A model generated the notes under the pieces. The model did no database searches. It saw only the letters and a program-made list of their open reading frames with translations, and was not told where the DNA came from. From contig JAQGEQ010000143.1 of NCBI GenBank assembly GCA_034620365.1, positions 1 to 64,000 on the forward strand: a stretch of 64,000 nucleotides of DNA, read 5' to 3'. Of this stretch, positions 50,801 through 63,630 are shown piece by piece; positions within the stretch are counted from its first letter, which is position 1; each line of letters starts with the position of its first letter. The translations under genes were made by a program, and so were the position numbers. This stretch comes from Pegea sp. RAD2-039. Its lineage: Eukaryota > Chordata > Thaliacea > Salpida > Salpidae.

Positions 50801-51560
50801 TCATCATGAATTCATTTTAATATTTGTGGTTATCTGGCTGTTAGAGAATCGATGGATTCCATAAAAATGAGTTTAGAGTTAATTAAAAAAAATCAAATCA
50901 AAACTCAGGATCGTAAAGGATTGTAATGATTAATGAAGGACTTTATAGACATTTAAATATAAGAAACTGAATCAAAATTTCAGAATAAAAAGTTATATGA
51001 AGTCCCCTCAATTAAATTGTTCTCTGGTTTCTGCAATTAAATTTTTCTATTAAAACAGGTTTCTTCATCTTTATTCTTCTGATAGAAAAATGAATAAAAC
51101 TAAATTTTGAGCTAATATTCGATTGTGATACAACCTAACTCATTGTCCCGAGGCTTTTGTTGTTTTGAGAGGAAGTGATGAAGTCATCTTTAAAAATAAA
51201 AGCTTTTTAAAATTTCATTCTATCAACAACTAATAATAACAACTACGAAGAAAGCAAAATCTAAAAATAAATTGATAAAAAATAATTTAAAGAAAACAAT
51301 GAACAAAACTTATATTACCAAAATATATATAAAATATATTTTAGAATAGTCATTTAAGTTTTGAAATTCTAAAGTCTTTTTCGAAAAGCACCTCCAGAAT
51401 TTCCTATCATTTTTCTTTTGAAATTAATTGAAGATAAATGATTTGAAAACACATTAAAAAAAATCTGAAAAAACTTGCGCCTATCAAATCTCTTGGTTTT
51501 ACCTAAAAGTAGTCGACCAAGCTATTTTTGTGACGTTTTCTTACTTATCCTTTTAAAATA
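50801..51560 (-). repeat. scrambled, partly inverted fragments of the 1086-bp repeat family
   Basis: 50825-50870 matches 31970-32015 directly (GGTTATCTGGCTGTTAGAGA). 51000-51310 is the reverse complement of the linker segment near 31290-31450 (CATTGTCCCGAGGC), and 51400-51550 is the reverse complement of unit sequence containing GGTCGATTACATTTAG. Both orientations occur, so this is rearranged debris. Confidence 0.7.
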
Positions 51561-51580
51561 TCCTACTAATATCCAATATT

Positions 51581-51650
51581 ACCTGGGGTCGAACCCGGTA
51601 CTTCCTAGCTAGAAGGTAGGTGTAGTAACCGCTTCGCCACCAACCAGGAA
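51581..51650 (-). mobile_element. tRNA-like SINE head fragment
   Basis: The minus strand reads GGTGGCGAAGCGGTTACTAC ... GGGTTCGACCCCAGG, matching the head of the SINE at 39900-39975 with A and B boxes. The SINE body and A tail are absent. Terminal CCTGG/CCAGG could pair, so an unusual tRNA-like gene cannot be excluded. Confidence 0.75.
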
Positions 51651-54600
51651 CTTTCACATGTTTATAAATGCTGTTAAGATGCCGAACCTTTGATTTTTTG
51701 ATTTTATTCTAAACTTATTTAAGTATTTTAGGAAAACAGTTGATTAAATTTAGTTTTATAGTTATTATATAATATTATATACTTAGATAATATTTATATA
51801 ATTATATACTAATAGTGAATTATACTTTGCATTATTTGAATAATTTGGAAAAGAATGTTTTTTTGATTACGTTACACATAACATTTTCAAACACAATTTT
51901 TTTGTGATGAATTTTTGAAACTAGTTCAAGCTAACTATTCTCTTAAAAATGTATCTGCTAACAATGATATTACTTTACTAATTCAAAAATTGTTCCAAGT
52001 TTTATTAGAATTATCCTTTGAAACTGGTTAATAATGGTTAGTAACTCTAAAAAGCCTTTTATTTCACTTTTTTGGAAACAATTCACAATATTATTTACGT
52101 CTTAAGAGGATTGCATATACCGCTGCTGATTTTGAACAAAAGCTAATTTTTAATTTTATTATCTAAAATAAATTTTATTGATAGATGTTACGATGATATT
52201 CAGCTTTTTTTTAGAAACTTTTTTTATACTGCTTTTATTCATTTGATGATAAAATGTTTAAATATCCGAGGTAAACAAATCAATGAAAAAGTTGCTTTTA
52301 AATTTTAATATCAATTTTTTTCATCTCTACTTTTAACTTTTTACTACGATTATGTTAATCAATTTTTCTCTTTCAATTTTGAAAACTTTCAGTCAGCCCG
52401 TGAATCTCAGATCACTGTTTCTGATATAACTTTTGTCAGAAATTTCAAACGACGAGATAACGGCGACCCATCTAACTTCTTTTTGAAATGTATATTATTT
52501 TGTTGTATTTTTGACACGTTTTATTTGTACAAAAACAAATAAAGTAGAACTTGTTTTTCTATCAAATAGCAAAAGTAATTTTACTTAAATGAAATATAAC
52601 TCAAAAATGATGGCTATTAGCTAAGTGTATCAAACAGCAAAAATTTATAAAAAAAGTTGCTCTGCTATAACTTTACCTATTAGTGAAACTAAAACTGATC
52701 TATACAGTTTAAGTTATTAGATAAAACAAACAAAAAATTGACAAAATTATATATTTCTTTTTAAGAACATCAAAATATTTGATAACATAATTTTGTAAAC
52801 TTTAATTGTCATAAGAGTAAATTATTATTCTTTGTAGTTTATTTAAAAAAATTAACTTAAAACGTCTGTGATAAACCTTGAAGTAATTCTTTCTAAGTTG
52901 AAGGAAGCTTATATACAATTTTATCTAAATATCAATTAAGATAATTTGATCTTTACCTAATCATTTTTTGCTGGCTTGTAACTTTACTGCTTATGCAGTT
53001 TTTTCGAACATTCTTTTAGTCACGGTGGGATTTTGCAACTTTAGTTTCTTAGTAATCTGGACTCTTTTTATTGACATTACTTTTTTGATTTTAGAAATTG
53101 GTTGTAGATTTCTGGTTTTATCTAATGTAGATTTAATATAATAAACCATATAAAAAAATTAGTTGATATATTAAAATTATTATATATAATATGCTGTATG
53201 AAATCAAATCATCTCCAATAGTACTAGTCCATAACATACCAGATTGGTCTTTTGAAATTAACATCTTCAAAATTAACATATTGAGTTGCTAAGACAGTTT
53301 GAATTACTTTCCTTATTTTGTAACTTTATACGTAAAACAGGAGAACTAATAAATGCTAATTTGTTACCAGTCCATTTTAATCTAATCGATGAAATTGCTT
53401 TAAATTGCTAGAATATTTTTGAACCGTTTTGTTTCATTACTTAAACGTCAGATTTGTTTGTATTTTAGTTCCTATTTCTTCCCACATATATTTCTTCACA
53501 AATTAATACAGGATTTGTACATTTTAATGTCAGATTTTTTTTCTGTAGATCCTTTTGAGCGCCTGTGACTTTTGATGGTTTTGCATCTTTAAATCTCGAA
53601 CAACGGAATAAGTTGCTAAATGAGATAGAATGTTTTTCCTTTTTTATATTCTTTGTTATATTGTAGTTTTCTTAATCTAATTCCAATACATCAGACGTAC
53701 TAAGAAATGTTGATTTGTTACATTGATAGTTGTAGGAATGATTTTAAAGTAATAATTAATAATTGATAAATCTTCAGAAAAAGAATTACAAAAATCAACG
53801 GTACAAAAAGTGCGATGTGTATCTCAAAAAACTATAAAATAATATAACTTATAAGAGTATTTCAAATTTGAGGCAAATACTTTTATTTAAATTTTTTAAC
53901 TTAAAAATACTAACTCATATTGTAAGACTTTATACCAAGATTAAAAATTGTTTAAAATTCACTCTTTGGAAGGTATCATCCTCAAGATATTTTAGCTGTT
54001 TTGTTGGTATTAGGAACTTTAAATAATTATTTTTATTATTTATTAGTTCACATTTAGTGGCAAATTCTTCATTCCAAAAAAATGTTATCTCAAAAGACTT
54101 TTTCATAAGATTATTTCAACTAAGGATTAATCTGTATATAGTTATAATCAGTTACTGCACCGATGGTTTGGTTAGGTGTTTTGGTTTGTTGTGGTTTGTT
54201 TGGATAATTAGAGTTCCATTTAAATTAGCAACTTAATGGTTGGTTCGATAATTAAGGTCATCAAAAGCTGAAATTGAACTACAGTTATATATCTGATGTA
54301 AAAGTAGAAAACAGAACAGCTTAAAACACTCTAGCAACTTGCTTACAGGAATATTAATCGTAAAGTTTAAAAATGATGGAGTAGTAACCAATAAGAAAAT
54401 ATTAGTTTTTCTGCCGTATTTCTGGTGTTACAAAATTTTAAAGTAATTTAAACTATTTAAAAAACTCAATCTGTTAACTTTGATATAACTATTTGGGTAA
54501 GAAATAGTTAAGTTTTATAGAAGATGATTTATTTATGATAATGTAATTGTCAATAATATGAAATGTTAAAAAACTTCTTTTTCTAAATTTATAGTATGAA

Positions 54601-55243
54601 GAGGATAATAACGTTTATTGTTTTTATCTGCAACAACCATTTTAAAAAAGGAAATAGATTTTAAGATTTCAAACATTAGTTTTCTTGTAAAAATTGCAAT
54701 AATTACTAAAAACTGTAGTTTTACATTCATAAAAAAAACAAAACACAAAATTATTCAGTTTTACAAACATATAAGGATTTAACGAATCTTTAGATTGTAA
54801 CTAAAAAGTTACCACAATTTCCATTGCCTTTATCAACTAAAAAGATATAATTACTTTCAAAAACTTGTTGAAAAATAATTCAAGATGTTAATAAATACTT
54901 AAAATACAAACTTTGAAAATTAAGGAGTACAAAATTTTTTTTAATAGTTTACAAAAAAGCTCTACGAGAACAACAACATAAGAATACCAACTTTAGTTTA
55001 AAGTAAAAAATTGAATGTAAAACCTTTATTATTTATTGTAGACTTACACACTATTTCAATAATAGAGTAATCATTAAAATAGTTAATTAAAGCATAAATT
55101 GCAACAACCAGCCAAACAAAAAATTATTCTTTTGTTTCCTTTAAACTCAAAGATCTTTAAATAGTTAAGTTACTTTTTAGTTTAAACATATTTTCATTTA
55201 CCCTTACTTGAATTGTGAGTATACATTTACCAGCAAAATGATT
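51651..55243. other. AT-rich intergenic DNA
   Basis: 51708-51940 is the second copy of a direct repeat (first at 49790-50020). Otherwise no coding or RNA signal; short ORFs such as 54566-54748 lack recognisable features. Confidence 0.55.
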
Positions 55244-56374
55244 TTACTTCTTCTGATTAAAATGAGTTCTTTTGTGGTATGAAAGACTGGAATTTTGAAT
55301 AAATTTTCTTCCACAAACAGCACATTCATATGGCTTCTCACCAGTATGAATTCTTTCATGACTTAAAAGATTAGATCTATCACTAAATTTTCTTTCACAA
55401 ACAACACATTCATATGGTTTCTCACCAGTATGAGTTCTTTCATGAATTAAAAGACTGGAATTATATGCAAATTTTTTTCCAAAAGCAATACATTCAAATG
55501 GCTTCTCACCAGTATGAGTTCTTTCATGACTTAACAAATGGGTTTTTTGACTAAATTTTCTTTCACAAACAATACATTCATATGGTTTCTCACCAGTATG
55601 AGTTCTTTCATGACATAACAAATGGGTTTTTCGACTAAACTTTCTTTTACAAACAATACATTCATATGGCTTCTCACCAGTATGAGTTCTTTCATGACTT
55701 AAAAGATTAGATCTATCACTAAATTTTCTTTCACAAACAACACATTCATATGGTTCCTCACCAGTATGAGTTCTTTCATGAATTAAAAGACTGGAATTAC
55801 GTGCAAATTTTTTTCCACAAGCAATACATTCATATGGCTTCTCACCAGTATGAGTTCTTTCATGGTATAACAACTGGGTTTTTCGACTAAATTTTCTTTC
55901 ACAAACAATACATTCATATGGTTTCTCACCAGTATGAGTTCTTTCATGCATTAAAAGATTGGAACTATGTGCAAATTTTTTTCCACAAGCAAAACATTCA
56001 TATGGCTTCTCACCAGTATGAGTTCTTTCATGATAAATAAGCTGAGATTTAAATTTAAATTTCTTGTTACAGTCTAAGCATTCATATTTGATTTTGAAAT
56101 TGGAAGATTGTTTGTTTTCTTCATTATTTTCTTTCCCTTTGAATGCTTTTTTATCGCTGTCAGTCTCTTTATAAGGGAAACTTCTAGTTGTTGGAATTTC
56201 TTTAGTATTATTTAAAGTAGTTTGATTAGCATGACTTTTATACAAGCTATATACTCCACAAGAAGTGTTTACCAAAATTTTCTTTTTTGCCGTTTCATTA
56301 TTAAAACTTTTCTCATCATCATCTAATGACAGTTTTCTTTTTCGTGCAAAGTTGCTGCCTTGTATCAAGTTCAT
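55244..56374 (-). CDS. C2H2 zinc-finger protein 2 (ten fingers)
   Basis: A single coding exon of 376 aa starting at the ATG at 56374 (MNLIQGSN), just downstream of a TTTTTTTTCAG acceptor, so a 5' non-coding exon is likely. Basic RKRKLS at 11-16 may be a nuclear signal; an acidic/Asn/Lys-rich segment runs to 96. Ten fingers follow at 28-residue spacing (97-119 to 349-371) with canonical HTGEKPYEC linkers. Finger 8 has Phe for its second cysteine (ECIAFG). Finger sequences repeat internally: 3-4-5 resemble 7-8-9, and 5 and 9 share the FSDRSNLLSH helix, showing finger-block duplication. Presumed DNA-binding transcription factor; no effector domain seen. The best preserved of the three. Confidence 0.93.
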   Translation of the reverse strand: MNLIQGSNFARKRKLSLDDDEKSFNNETAKKKILVNTSCGVYSLYKSHANQTTLNNTKEIPTTRSFPYKETDSDKKAFKGKENNEENKQSSNFKIKYECLDCNKKFKFKSQLIYHERTHTGEKPYECFACGKKFAHSSNLLMHERTHTGEKPYECIVCERKFSRKTQLLYHERTHTGEKPYECIACGKKFARNSSLLIHERTHTGEEPYECVVCERKFSDRSNLLSHERTHTGEKPYECIVCKRKFSRKTHLLCHERTHTGEKPYECIVCERKFSQKTHLLSHERTHTGEKPFECIAFGKKFAYNSSLLIHERTHTGEKPYECVVCERKFSDRSNLLSHERIHTGEKPYECAVCGRKFIQNSSLSYHKRTHFNQKK

Positions 56375-57860
56375 TTTCAAGTTAATAGGCTGAAAAAAAA
56401 TACTTTTTTAATTTTAAATTGTCCATATAAAATAATTTTAGTTTTAAGTGATTTATTATTTTTATATGATATACAAAGTTTGTTTAATAATGATAACAAT
56501 CAAGTTTAGATCAAGTTTTGTAAAAGTCTTATTCAGAAACTTGTGATATTCTAAATACATATTTTTATTTAAAACGAATTTGAAGAACAATTTTTTGTAA
56601 ACTTTTGCAAGTATTTTCATAAATTGTTGGTTATAGTTCAATGTTTATAACAACAAAATATATAATTCTATATTAAATAAAAAGAAATAAATTCTTCTAT
56701 AGAAAAGGCATTATTATTTTACATATAGCAGTTATGAGGGCAAAACACGTTTGCTTGTGAAAATGATAACATGAGTTCAGAAACTATAAATTAAAAAGTA
56801 TAGTATAATTATAAGATTTAACAGTGTTTAAAATAGATCAACAGGATGTTAAACCTTAATTTTACAGATTTTAATCTTCAGTTATTTATCTCATATTCAA
56901 GTGTAAAGTCCTCAATAAAATTAACTTGTATGATGTTACATTAATAGTGAGCAACAATAAATCAAAAAATATATCAAACTATTTCTAGTTATTTTTAATT
57001 ACAAATATACTTAATTATATTTATATATATACATTATATTTTAGTTATAGTTAGAGAATATTCTAATGAAAATTGAAGAGTTGATTTTGACTTATTGAAT
57101 TAATTTAAAAATGATAAGCTCAACTAAAAAAATAAATACTTTAATATCATGGAAGTGTATAAAGAATTTATAGCTTACAAACCAATATAAACGAACAAAA
57201 ATTGACTTAAAGTCTAATATTTTGACAGTTATAAACATTTACTACAAATTTTTATTTTAAAATGGTTTGAAAATTTAATGTCTAAACGCAATACCTGCAA
57301 AAACTTCACAAAAATCAATACTAGCAATTGTCTTATAAAATTAAGCAAGCTACATAAGTTTACAAAATATCAAAAATCAACATGATCATTTAACACCAAT
57401 CATTTTTCTATTTTAAAATTAAGTTTACTAGTAACTATTCGAGACAAAAGAGAGCAACAAAACCTAATAATTTAAAACAAATTATGATAATATATATAGC
57501 ACAAATAACGATACTAAACATATAAACTTTTGGTCAAAGTCTTGTTAAGAATATATATAAATATGTTTGATTTATTAAAGTGATTTATTAATCTTCAAAA
57601 CAGTTGAGAGAAATTATAATTTCGAAAGCAATGTTAGAAATAGAAATTTGTTTGTAAGTAAATTATGATGACAGAAACAAAGTTCTAGAAGCTTCTGCTG
57701 TTTGGGTTTTGTAGCTTGTTGATTATTATTTCGATGCTTTTACTGCTTTGCTATTAATATTTGTTGTGCATTAAAATTTTTCAGCAATATTGAATAACTG
57801 CAAATCTAAACTTCTTAAGAGGCTATGTTAGTGCAGCTTGCATTTTTTTTACATATTTTA
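56375..57860. repeat. left arm of inverted duplication, upstream of zinc-finger gene 2
   Basis: Non-coding sequence mirrored at 59520-60950 upstream of zinc-finger gene 3 (shared AATCAAGTTTAGATCAAG, GCTTGCTTAATTTTAT in reverse, and the palindromic upstream CTTTTGGTCAAAGTC). Identity is patchy with many indels, so the duplication is not recent. Confidence 0.75.
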
Positions 57861-59519
57861 ACTATTTACATAATATACGGGTTTTCCAAAAGAACATTTA
57901 CAGATCATCAGATCTTTTTTTTAACTCTTTTTTAACTTTTTTTTGAAAATTCTTTCATGGCAACGATTTGAATTTCGACTAAACTTTCTTTCACAAACAA
58001 TATTTTCATATGGCTTTTCATTAAACATTTAAAGAAAATGTTAATGAAATAATAGATAGTTTATTAAGTTTTGATGGATGAGTTTTTTCATTTTCTTAAG
58101 TTGATATATTTAAAGGTTTTTATGCTAATTGTAACTATAAATCAATCACGTTTAAAGAAAACTTTTCTAGAACGCAGAAACAGAAACTTATCATGTTTTA
58201 TAAACAGATTGTATTTAAAATGAATTTTTAAAACACAAAATTTTGATAATATTTTGCAATAAACAAAAAACATTTGTTACTTATATTTCAATATTGAAAT
58301 AGTAAAATATTGAGGTTTATATTGTAACAAAAAAGCCTCTTATATTAGAAAGACATTGTTGTTGTTTTACATGTAACACTTATGAGAACAAAACATCATT
58401 TGCTTGTGGAAATATTAAAATGAGTTGTAAATTAAATATAATAATGTATGCAAGAAGGTTCAAACAGATGGAAACAAAGTAGACCCTACTCTTAATGATT
58501 TCAAGACAACAATTTTAAATAGTTTTATCCAATATCTAATTGTTAATTTTTCAATAAAATTTAAATTTATGATGGAACATAGATTGAGAGCAACAATTAA
58601 TTCAAAAAACGTATTAAAAGTGTTTTTTTATGTTTTAATGATAAATATAATAAACTCAATATTTTCAATATACTCAATAAATTCAAATTTAAGTGTTGAT
58701 TTTGATTTACTTATAATGCAGAAAATAAATGGAAATGAAAATTGAAACTTTAAAGACAAAATATAATACAGAAGAAGTTAAACATTAAAAGCTCAATTAA
58801 AAAAATCAATAATTTAATCACCTTGTAATTTATAAGAATTGTATAACAGATAAGTCAATAAAAACTAACAAAATTTTAATTCAAATCTAATATTTTGACA
58901 GCCAAAAGCGTTTATCTAAAAATTTTATTTTGAATAGTATTGAAAATCTGATATTAAAACTCCATATCTGAAAACTTTCATCTTTAGCTTTATTCAATTT
59001 GTAAAAGGAAACTAATAACGAAGATAACTAACAAAACACTACTAACCAACCAGTGTTGACTACAGAATGAACTATGTATATAGAGTAATAGGGGATGAAA
59101 CATTTACGTAAATGGTAAAATATTCTACTATCACTACAAACAATAACAACACTACTTTTCCACTTATTGTTTGTAGCTTTGTGAACTAAAATGTACTTCT
59201 TACTGCTCTTTTGAAATTAAATCTTAGCACATCACTTAATCATTGCTTAGTAGGTGGTACATAGTTGTTATATCACTTTAATATTCTTTTTTGTGAAATC
59301 AAGTTATTCTAGCAATTAATTACTGTATTCAGTCAAACATACCCACAAACTCATCAAAAAATAATAATACCTTTTAGAATAGCTTTTAGAGGTTTTAAAA
59401 AAAAAAAACTTTAAGTGATTAATATCTATAAGTATTTCTTGAAATTTATTGTTTATTTGTAACTTTAAAAAATAAAAAATACTAAAAATAATAAAAACTG
59501 AATGAACAAATACTCTGAC
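57861..59519. other. spacer between inverted arms, with a zinc-finger relic
   Basis: 58030-58220 resembles the sequence upstream of zinc-finger gene 1 (44030-44215, CTAGAA ... TTATCATGTTT), so part of another diverged gene copy lies here. The rest is AT-rich. Confidence 0.5.
57948..58022 (-). pseudogene. single zinc-finger relic
   Basis: The minus strand encodes [18 protein letters not shown] then a degraded helix RCHERI: one C2H2 finger with the first cysteine replaced by Asn and the helix broken. It is all that remains of a fourth finger gene copy. Upstream homology resumes immediately, so the N-terminus and other fingers were deleted. Confidence 0.8.
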
Positions 59520-60950
59520 AAAGTTTGGATTTTGCAGTTACTTAATAATAATAAAAAGATTTATTGTACTAAAATATTGAGATCAAAACAGCAAAAGCAT
59601 CAAAATGTTAATCAGCAAACAACAAAATCATAATAGCAAAAGCTTCTATTACTTTAATATTATCATCAGAATTTGCGTGCAAAGATTTTTGTGTTTCTAA
59701 CATTGCTTTCAAAATTATTATTTTTCCAAACTGTTTTGAAGATTAGAAGATCACTTTTATAAATCAAACATATATATATTCCTAAGAAGACTTTGACCAA
59801 AAGTTATTATGTTTGGTAACGTCATTTGTGTTATATATATTATTATAATTTTTTTTAAATTATAAGGTTTTGTTGCTCTCTTTTGTCTCATTTTGTTACT
59901 TGCAGACTTAATGCCAACAGAGAAAAATGATTGTTGTTAGATGATCATGATATGATTTTCGATATTTTGTAAACTTATGTAGCTTGCTTAATTTTATAGG
60001 ACAATTGTTAGTATTGATTTTTGGGAAGTATTTGCAGGTATAGCGTTTAAACATGAACTTTTTTAAAATAAAAATTTGTAGTAAATGTTTATAACAGTCA
60101 AAATATTAGACTTTAAGTCAATCTTTGTTCGTTTATATTGGCTTGTAAGTTATAAATTCTATATAGATTTCCATGATATTTAAATATGTATTTTTTGAGG
60201 TTGAGCTTATCGTTTCTAAATTAAATCTAATGTATATTCAATAAGTCAATATTAAGTCTTGACTTTTGATTAGAATATTCTCTAACTATAACTAAAATAT
60301 AATTTTATATATAAACATAACTAAGTATATATGTAATTAAAAATAACTAGAAATAGTTTGATATATTTTTTGATTAATCGTTGCTCACTATTAATGTAAC
60401 ATCATACAAGTGAATTCTATTGAGGACTTTACACTTGAAAATGAGATAAATAACTGCAGATTAAAATCTGTAAAATTAAGTTTTAACATCTTGTTGATCT
60501 ATTTTAAATACTGTTAAATCTTACATTTATTACATACTTTTTAATTTTTAGTTTCTGAACTCATGTTATCATTTTCACAAGCAAACGTGTTTTGCCCTCG
60601 AAAATGCTACATGTAAAGCAATAATTCCTTTTCTATAGAAAATTTTGTTTCTATTTATTTATTATAGAATTGGATATTTTGTTGTCTAGATATTGAACTA
60701 TAACCAACAATTTGTGAAAATACTTGCTAAAGTTTACACAAAATTGTTCTTCAAATTCGGTTGAAATAAAAATATGTAAATACAACATTAAAAGTTTGTG
60801 GTTAAGACTTTTACAATACTTGATCTAAACTTGATTGTTATCATTAGTAAACTAACTTTGTTCATATAAAAATAATATATCACTTAAGACTAAAATTATT
60901 TTATACGCACATTTTAAAATTAAAAAATTTTTTTTCTTCAGCCTATTAAC
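59520..60950. repeat. right arm of inverted duplication, upstream of zinc-finger gene 3
   Basis: Reverse-complement counterpart of 56375-57860. It ends in the acceptor TTTTTTTTCTTCAG at 60941, so the 5' non-coding exon and splice site were duplicated with the gene. Confidence 0.75.
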
Positions 60951-60956
60951 TTGAAA

Positions 60957-61583
60957 ATGAACTTGATACAAGGCAGTAACTTTGCACGAAAAAGAAAACT
61001 GTCATCAGATGATGATAAGAAAACTTTTAATAATGAAAATGCAAATAAGAAAATTTTGGCAAACACTTCTGGTGTACTATATGGCTTGTATAAAAGTAAT
61101 GCTGATCAAACTAGTTTAAATAATACTAAAGAAAATCCAACAACTACAAGTCTCCCTTATAAAGAGACTAACAGCGATAAAAAAGCATTCAAAGGGAAAG
61201 AAAATAATGAAGAAAACAAACAATCATCAAATTTCAAAATCAAATATGAATGCTTAGACTGTAACAAGAAATTTAAATTCAAATCTCAGCTTGTTTATCA
61301 TGAAAGAACTCATACTGGTGAGAAGCCATATGAATGTATTGTTTGTGAAAGAAAATTTAGTCATAGATCTAATCTTTTACGTCATGAAAGAACTCATACT
61401 GGTGAGAAACCATATGAATGTATAGTTTGTGAAAGAAAGTTTACTCAAAATTCCAATCTTTTAACTCATGAAAGAACTAATACTGGCGAGAAGCCATATG
61501 AATGCATTGTTTGTGGAAGACGATTTGCTCGAAATTCCAATCTTGTAACTCATGAAAGGACTCATACTGGCGAGAAACCATAG
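60957..61583 (+). CDS. C2H2 zinc-finger protein 3 (four fingers, truncated)
   Basis: 208 aa from ATG 60957, with the same [16 protein letters not shown] start and Lys/Asn-rich linker as zinc-finger gene 2. Fingers lie at 97-119, 125-147, 153-175 and 181-203. Finger 3 ends HERTN, losing its last zinc ligand. The frame stops at TAG 61581-61583, where a TAT (Tyr) of the next HTGEKPYEC linker has mutated. The product has four fingers against ten in its divergent partner 4.6 kb away. It may still be expressed as a short protein, or be an early pseudogene. Confidence 0.8.
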   Translation: MNLIQGSNFARKRKLSSDDDKKTFNNENANKKILANTSGVLYGLYKSNADQTSLNNTKENPTTTSLPYKETNSDKKAFKGKENNEENKQSSNFKIKYECLDCNKKFKFKSQLVYHERTHTGEKPYECIVCERKFSHRSNLLRHERTHTGEKPYECIVCERKFTQNSNLLTHERTNTGEKPYECIVCGRRFARNSNLVTHERTHTGEKP

Positions 61584-61667
61584 GAATATGTTTTTTTGTG
61601 AAGAAAATTTAGTCGAAATTCAAGTCGATTACTCCATGAAATGATGCATGTTTCTCAGAAAAAGTGA
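61584..61667 (+). pseudogene. relic finger after the stop of zinc-finger gene 3
   Basis: In the same frame after the TAG: EYVFL, a TGA, then RKFSRNSSRLLHEMMH and a final TGA at 61665-61667. The cysteine pair is lost and two stops separate it from the ORF. Confidence 0.75.
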
Positions 61668-63630
61668 GATCATTTTGCTGGTCAAAGTTTACTAACAATT
61701 TATAAGAATGAATAAATAGCTTTGTGAAGATCAGAGGGTTTAAAAATATAGTTTTTAAAATTGTTTTTTCAGTTTAAGTTGATTTTATTTTATTAATAAT
61801 TGTTTTATTGATCACATGGTGTATGTTACAGTAAATAATAATGATTTGAAAAGTTATTTTTTATATTGTTTGTGATCGACGGTACGTATTTTTTTTGTAA
61901 ACGAACTAAATCTTATTTTGTTTTTATTCCAAGTTTTTTAAACCCACAAGTTATTTATTGTATTTTATTTATTATTAAAAAGTTTCTGTATTTAGATTTT
62001 AATCTCTTAGTTAATCAATGCTGTGGAAACTGCTGATAGATTTGAGTTTTTGTTTAGAAATTCGTTTAAAACTTTTTAAACTTCTGCAACTTATTACTCT
62101 TTGCAATTTGTTTTTATTTTCTGATTGAAACTTCAGTTTTTAGTAGATACTCAGAATAATTTCAAGAAAATAAAGTTTTAATTCATAAAATCTCTTTTTT
62201 CAAACCTAATGCTATTTTGTTTATCATTTCATTTTAGAAATAAATACTTTTTATCAAATCATATTGCATCATAATTAATCCCTTCTGCTATAGCACTTAG
62301 ACGTTTATTACCCGAATGGTTAAAACTAACTTAAAAGATTGAGTTGATGAAAAATTGAAATAATTATCTAATTTTCTTAAACTTTGTTAGCAAGCCAGTT
62401 ATTACGTCAGAAAAAGAAATACTTGCCTAACGTTTGCCAGTAAGTTCAGTTTAAACTATTTTATAATAGTATTATTCTAATTTGTCAAATTAGATTTAAT
62501 GATATTTCATTTTTCTTAAATTACTTTCAGTATATCTAAACACAATTACTTTTTCAACTGAATTACTTTCAGCAAAAAAGATAAGACCAAAACATCTAGA
62601 AACTTTACTTTGCCGATGTCTTTATATAATGCAATCTACAAATTCACCGAATTTTTTGACAAAATCTTTTAGTTTATCTTTAAAATATGTTTCTTAATAA
62701 TCAGCATAAGTTTGTGGATGACGTAAAAAAACTATTATGTAGAATTTAATTCATAAAAAAATTTTTACAAAAATATTTCAGTTTATTGTTTACAATATTA
62801 GAAAGCTGGAAATTTTATTAGATAAACGAAAAGTTGATTTAACACATCTATCCATACGATGTCTTAGCCAAAAATCATAATGTTTATAATAAACATTATA
62901 AATTATGTTTATAATAATAAACATTTTAACTGCAAACAATAATCATATATTATTACAAATGTGATAGCAACTTATTAAAACAAATTTTGATTCACAATAA
63001 CTTTCTTTAGCTTTTAAGAGAAGTCAATTACTAGAAGTTTTCTAGACTAAATTTTCACATTTATATAATTATACAATAAAGTTTTTGATTAATCTAAACA
63101 TATAAGATGGTTTGAAATATTGTAGAGAAAAACTGTTAGACTGATAGATATTTTGTATTTAAGATCACTTTAACACTTACTTTAATCAATTTTCTCAAAC
63201 AAACTTCTTACTCAAGAAGTATAAGTAATATAAAACGACAAATTGAAGATTTCATTTTGAGTACTAAATCAAACCATACAATTTGAAAAAAATTATAGCA
63301 TAGAATTTACATATAACTATGTTCTAGACAAAATCTATCGATTAAATTTATTAAAGATTTTTTTGGCATTTTTTAGGTTTTATGACGGTTTATCGTTTTC
63401 CGTTGACAAATTGTTTAATAAAATACAATAAATTTTTAATTAAGTCAATAACAGATTACATAAATGTAATTCAATGATAATCTACATTTTTAAAAGCTTT
63501 GAATAGGAAATTATATTAGTGGAATTGAAATCTAGGTGCCTTCGGAGAAATTTTAAAGTAAATTTTAAAGAGTCAAGATGTTTTTTCTAATAAAATAGAC
63601 CTTTACTAATGAATTAGAGAAGTATTATTA
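61668..63630. other. AT-rich intergenic DNA
   Basis: 62160-62420 is a diverged copy of 45430-45700 (CTGCTA, CAGTACTGAG-like, TTTATTACCC). No gene seen. Confidence 0.55.

Noticed and set aside
54566..54748. 60-codon minus-strand ORF
   Set aside because: Low-complexity hydrophobic and Lys-rich translation with no recognisable feature.
55244..56380. Start two codons upstream for zinc-finger genes 2 and 3 (MKM...)
   Set aside because: The first of those codons is TTG; the first ATG is two codons later and lies just after a clear splice acceptor.
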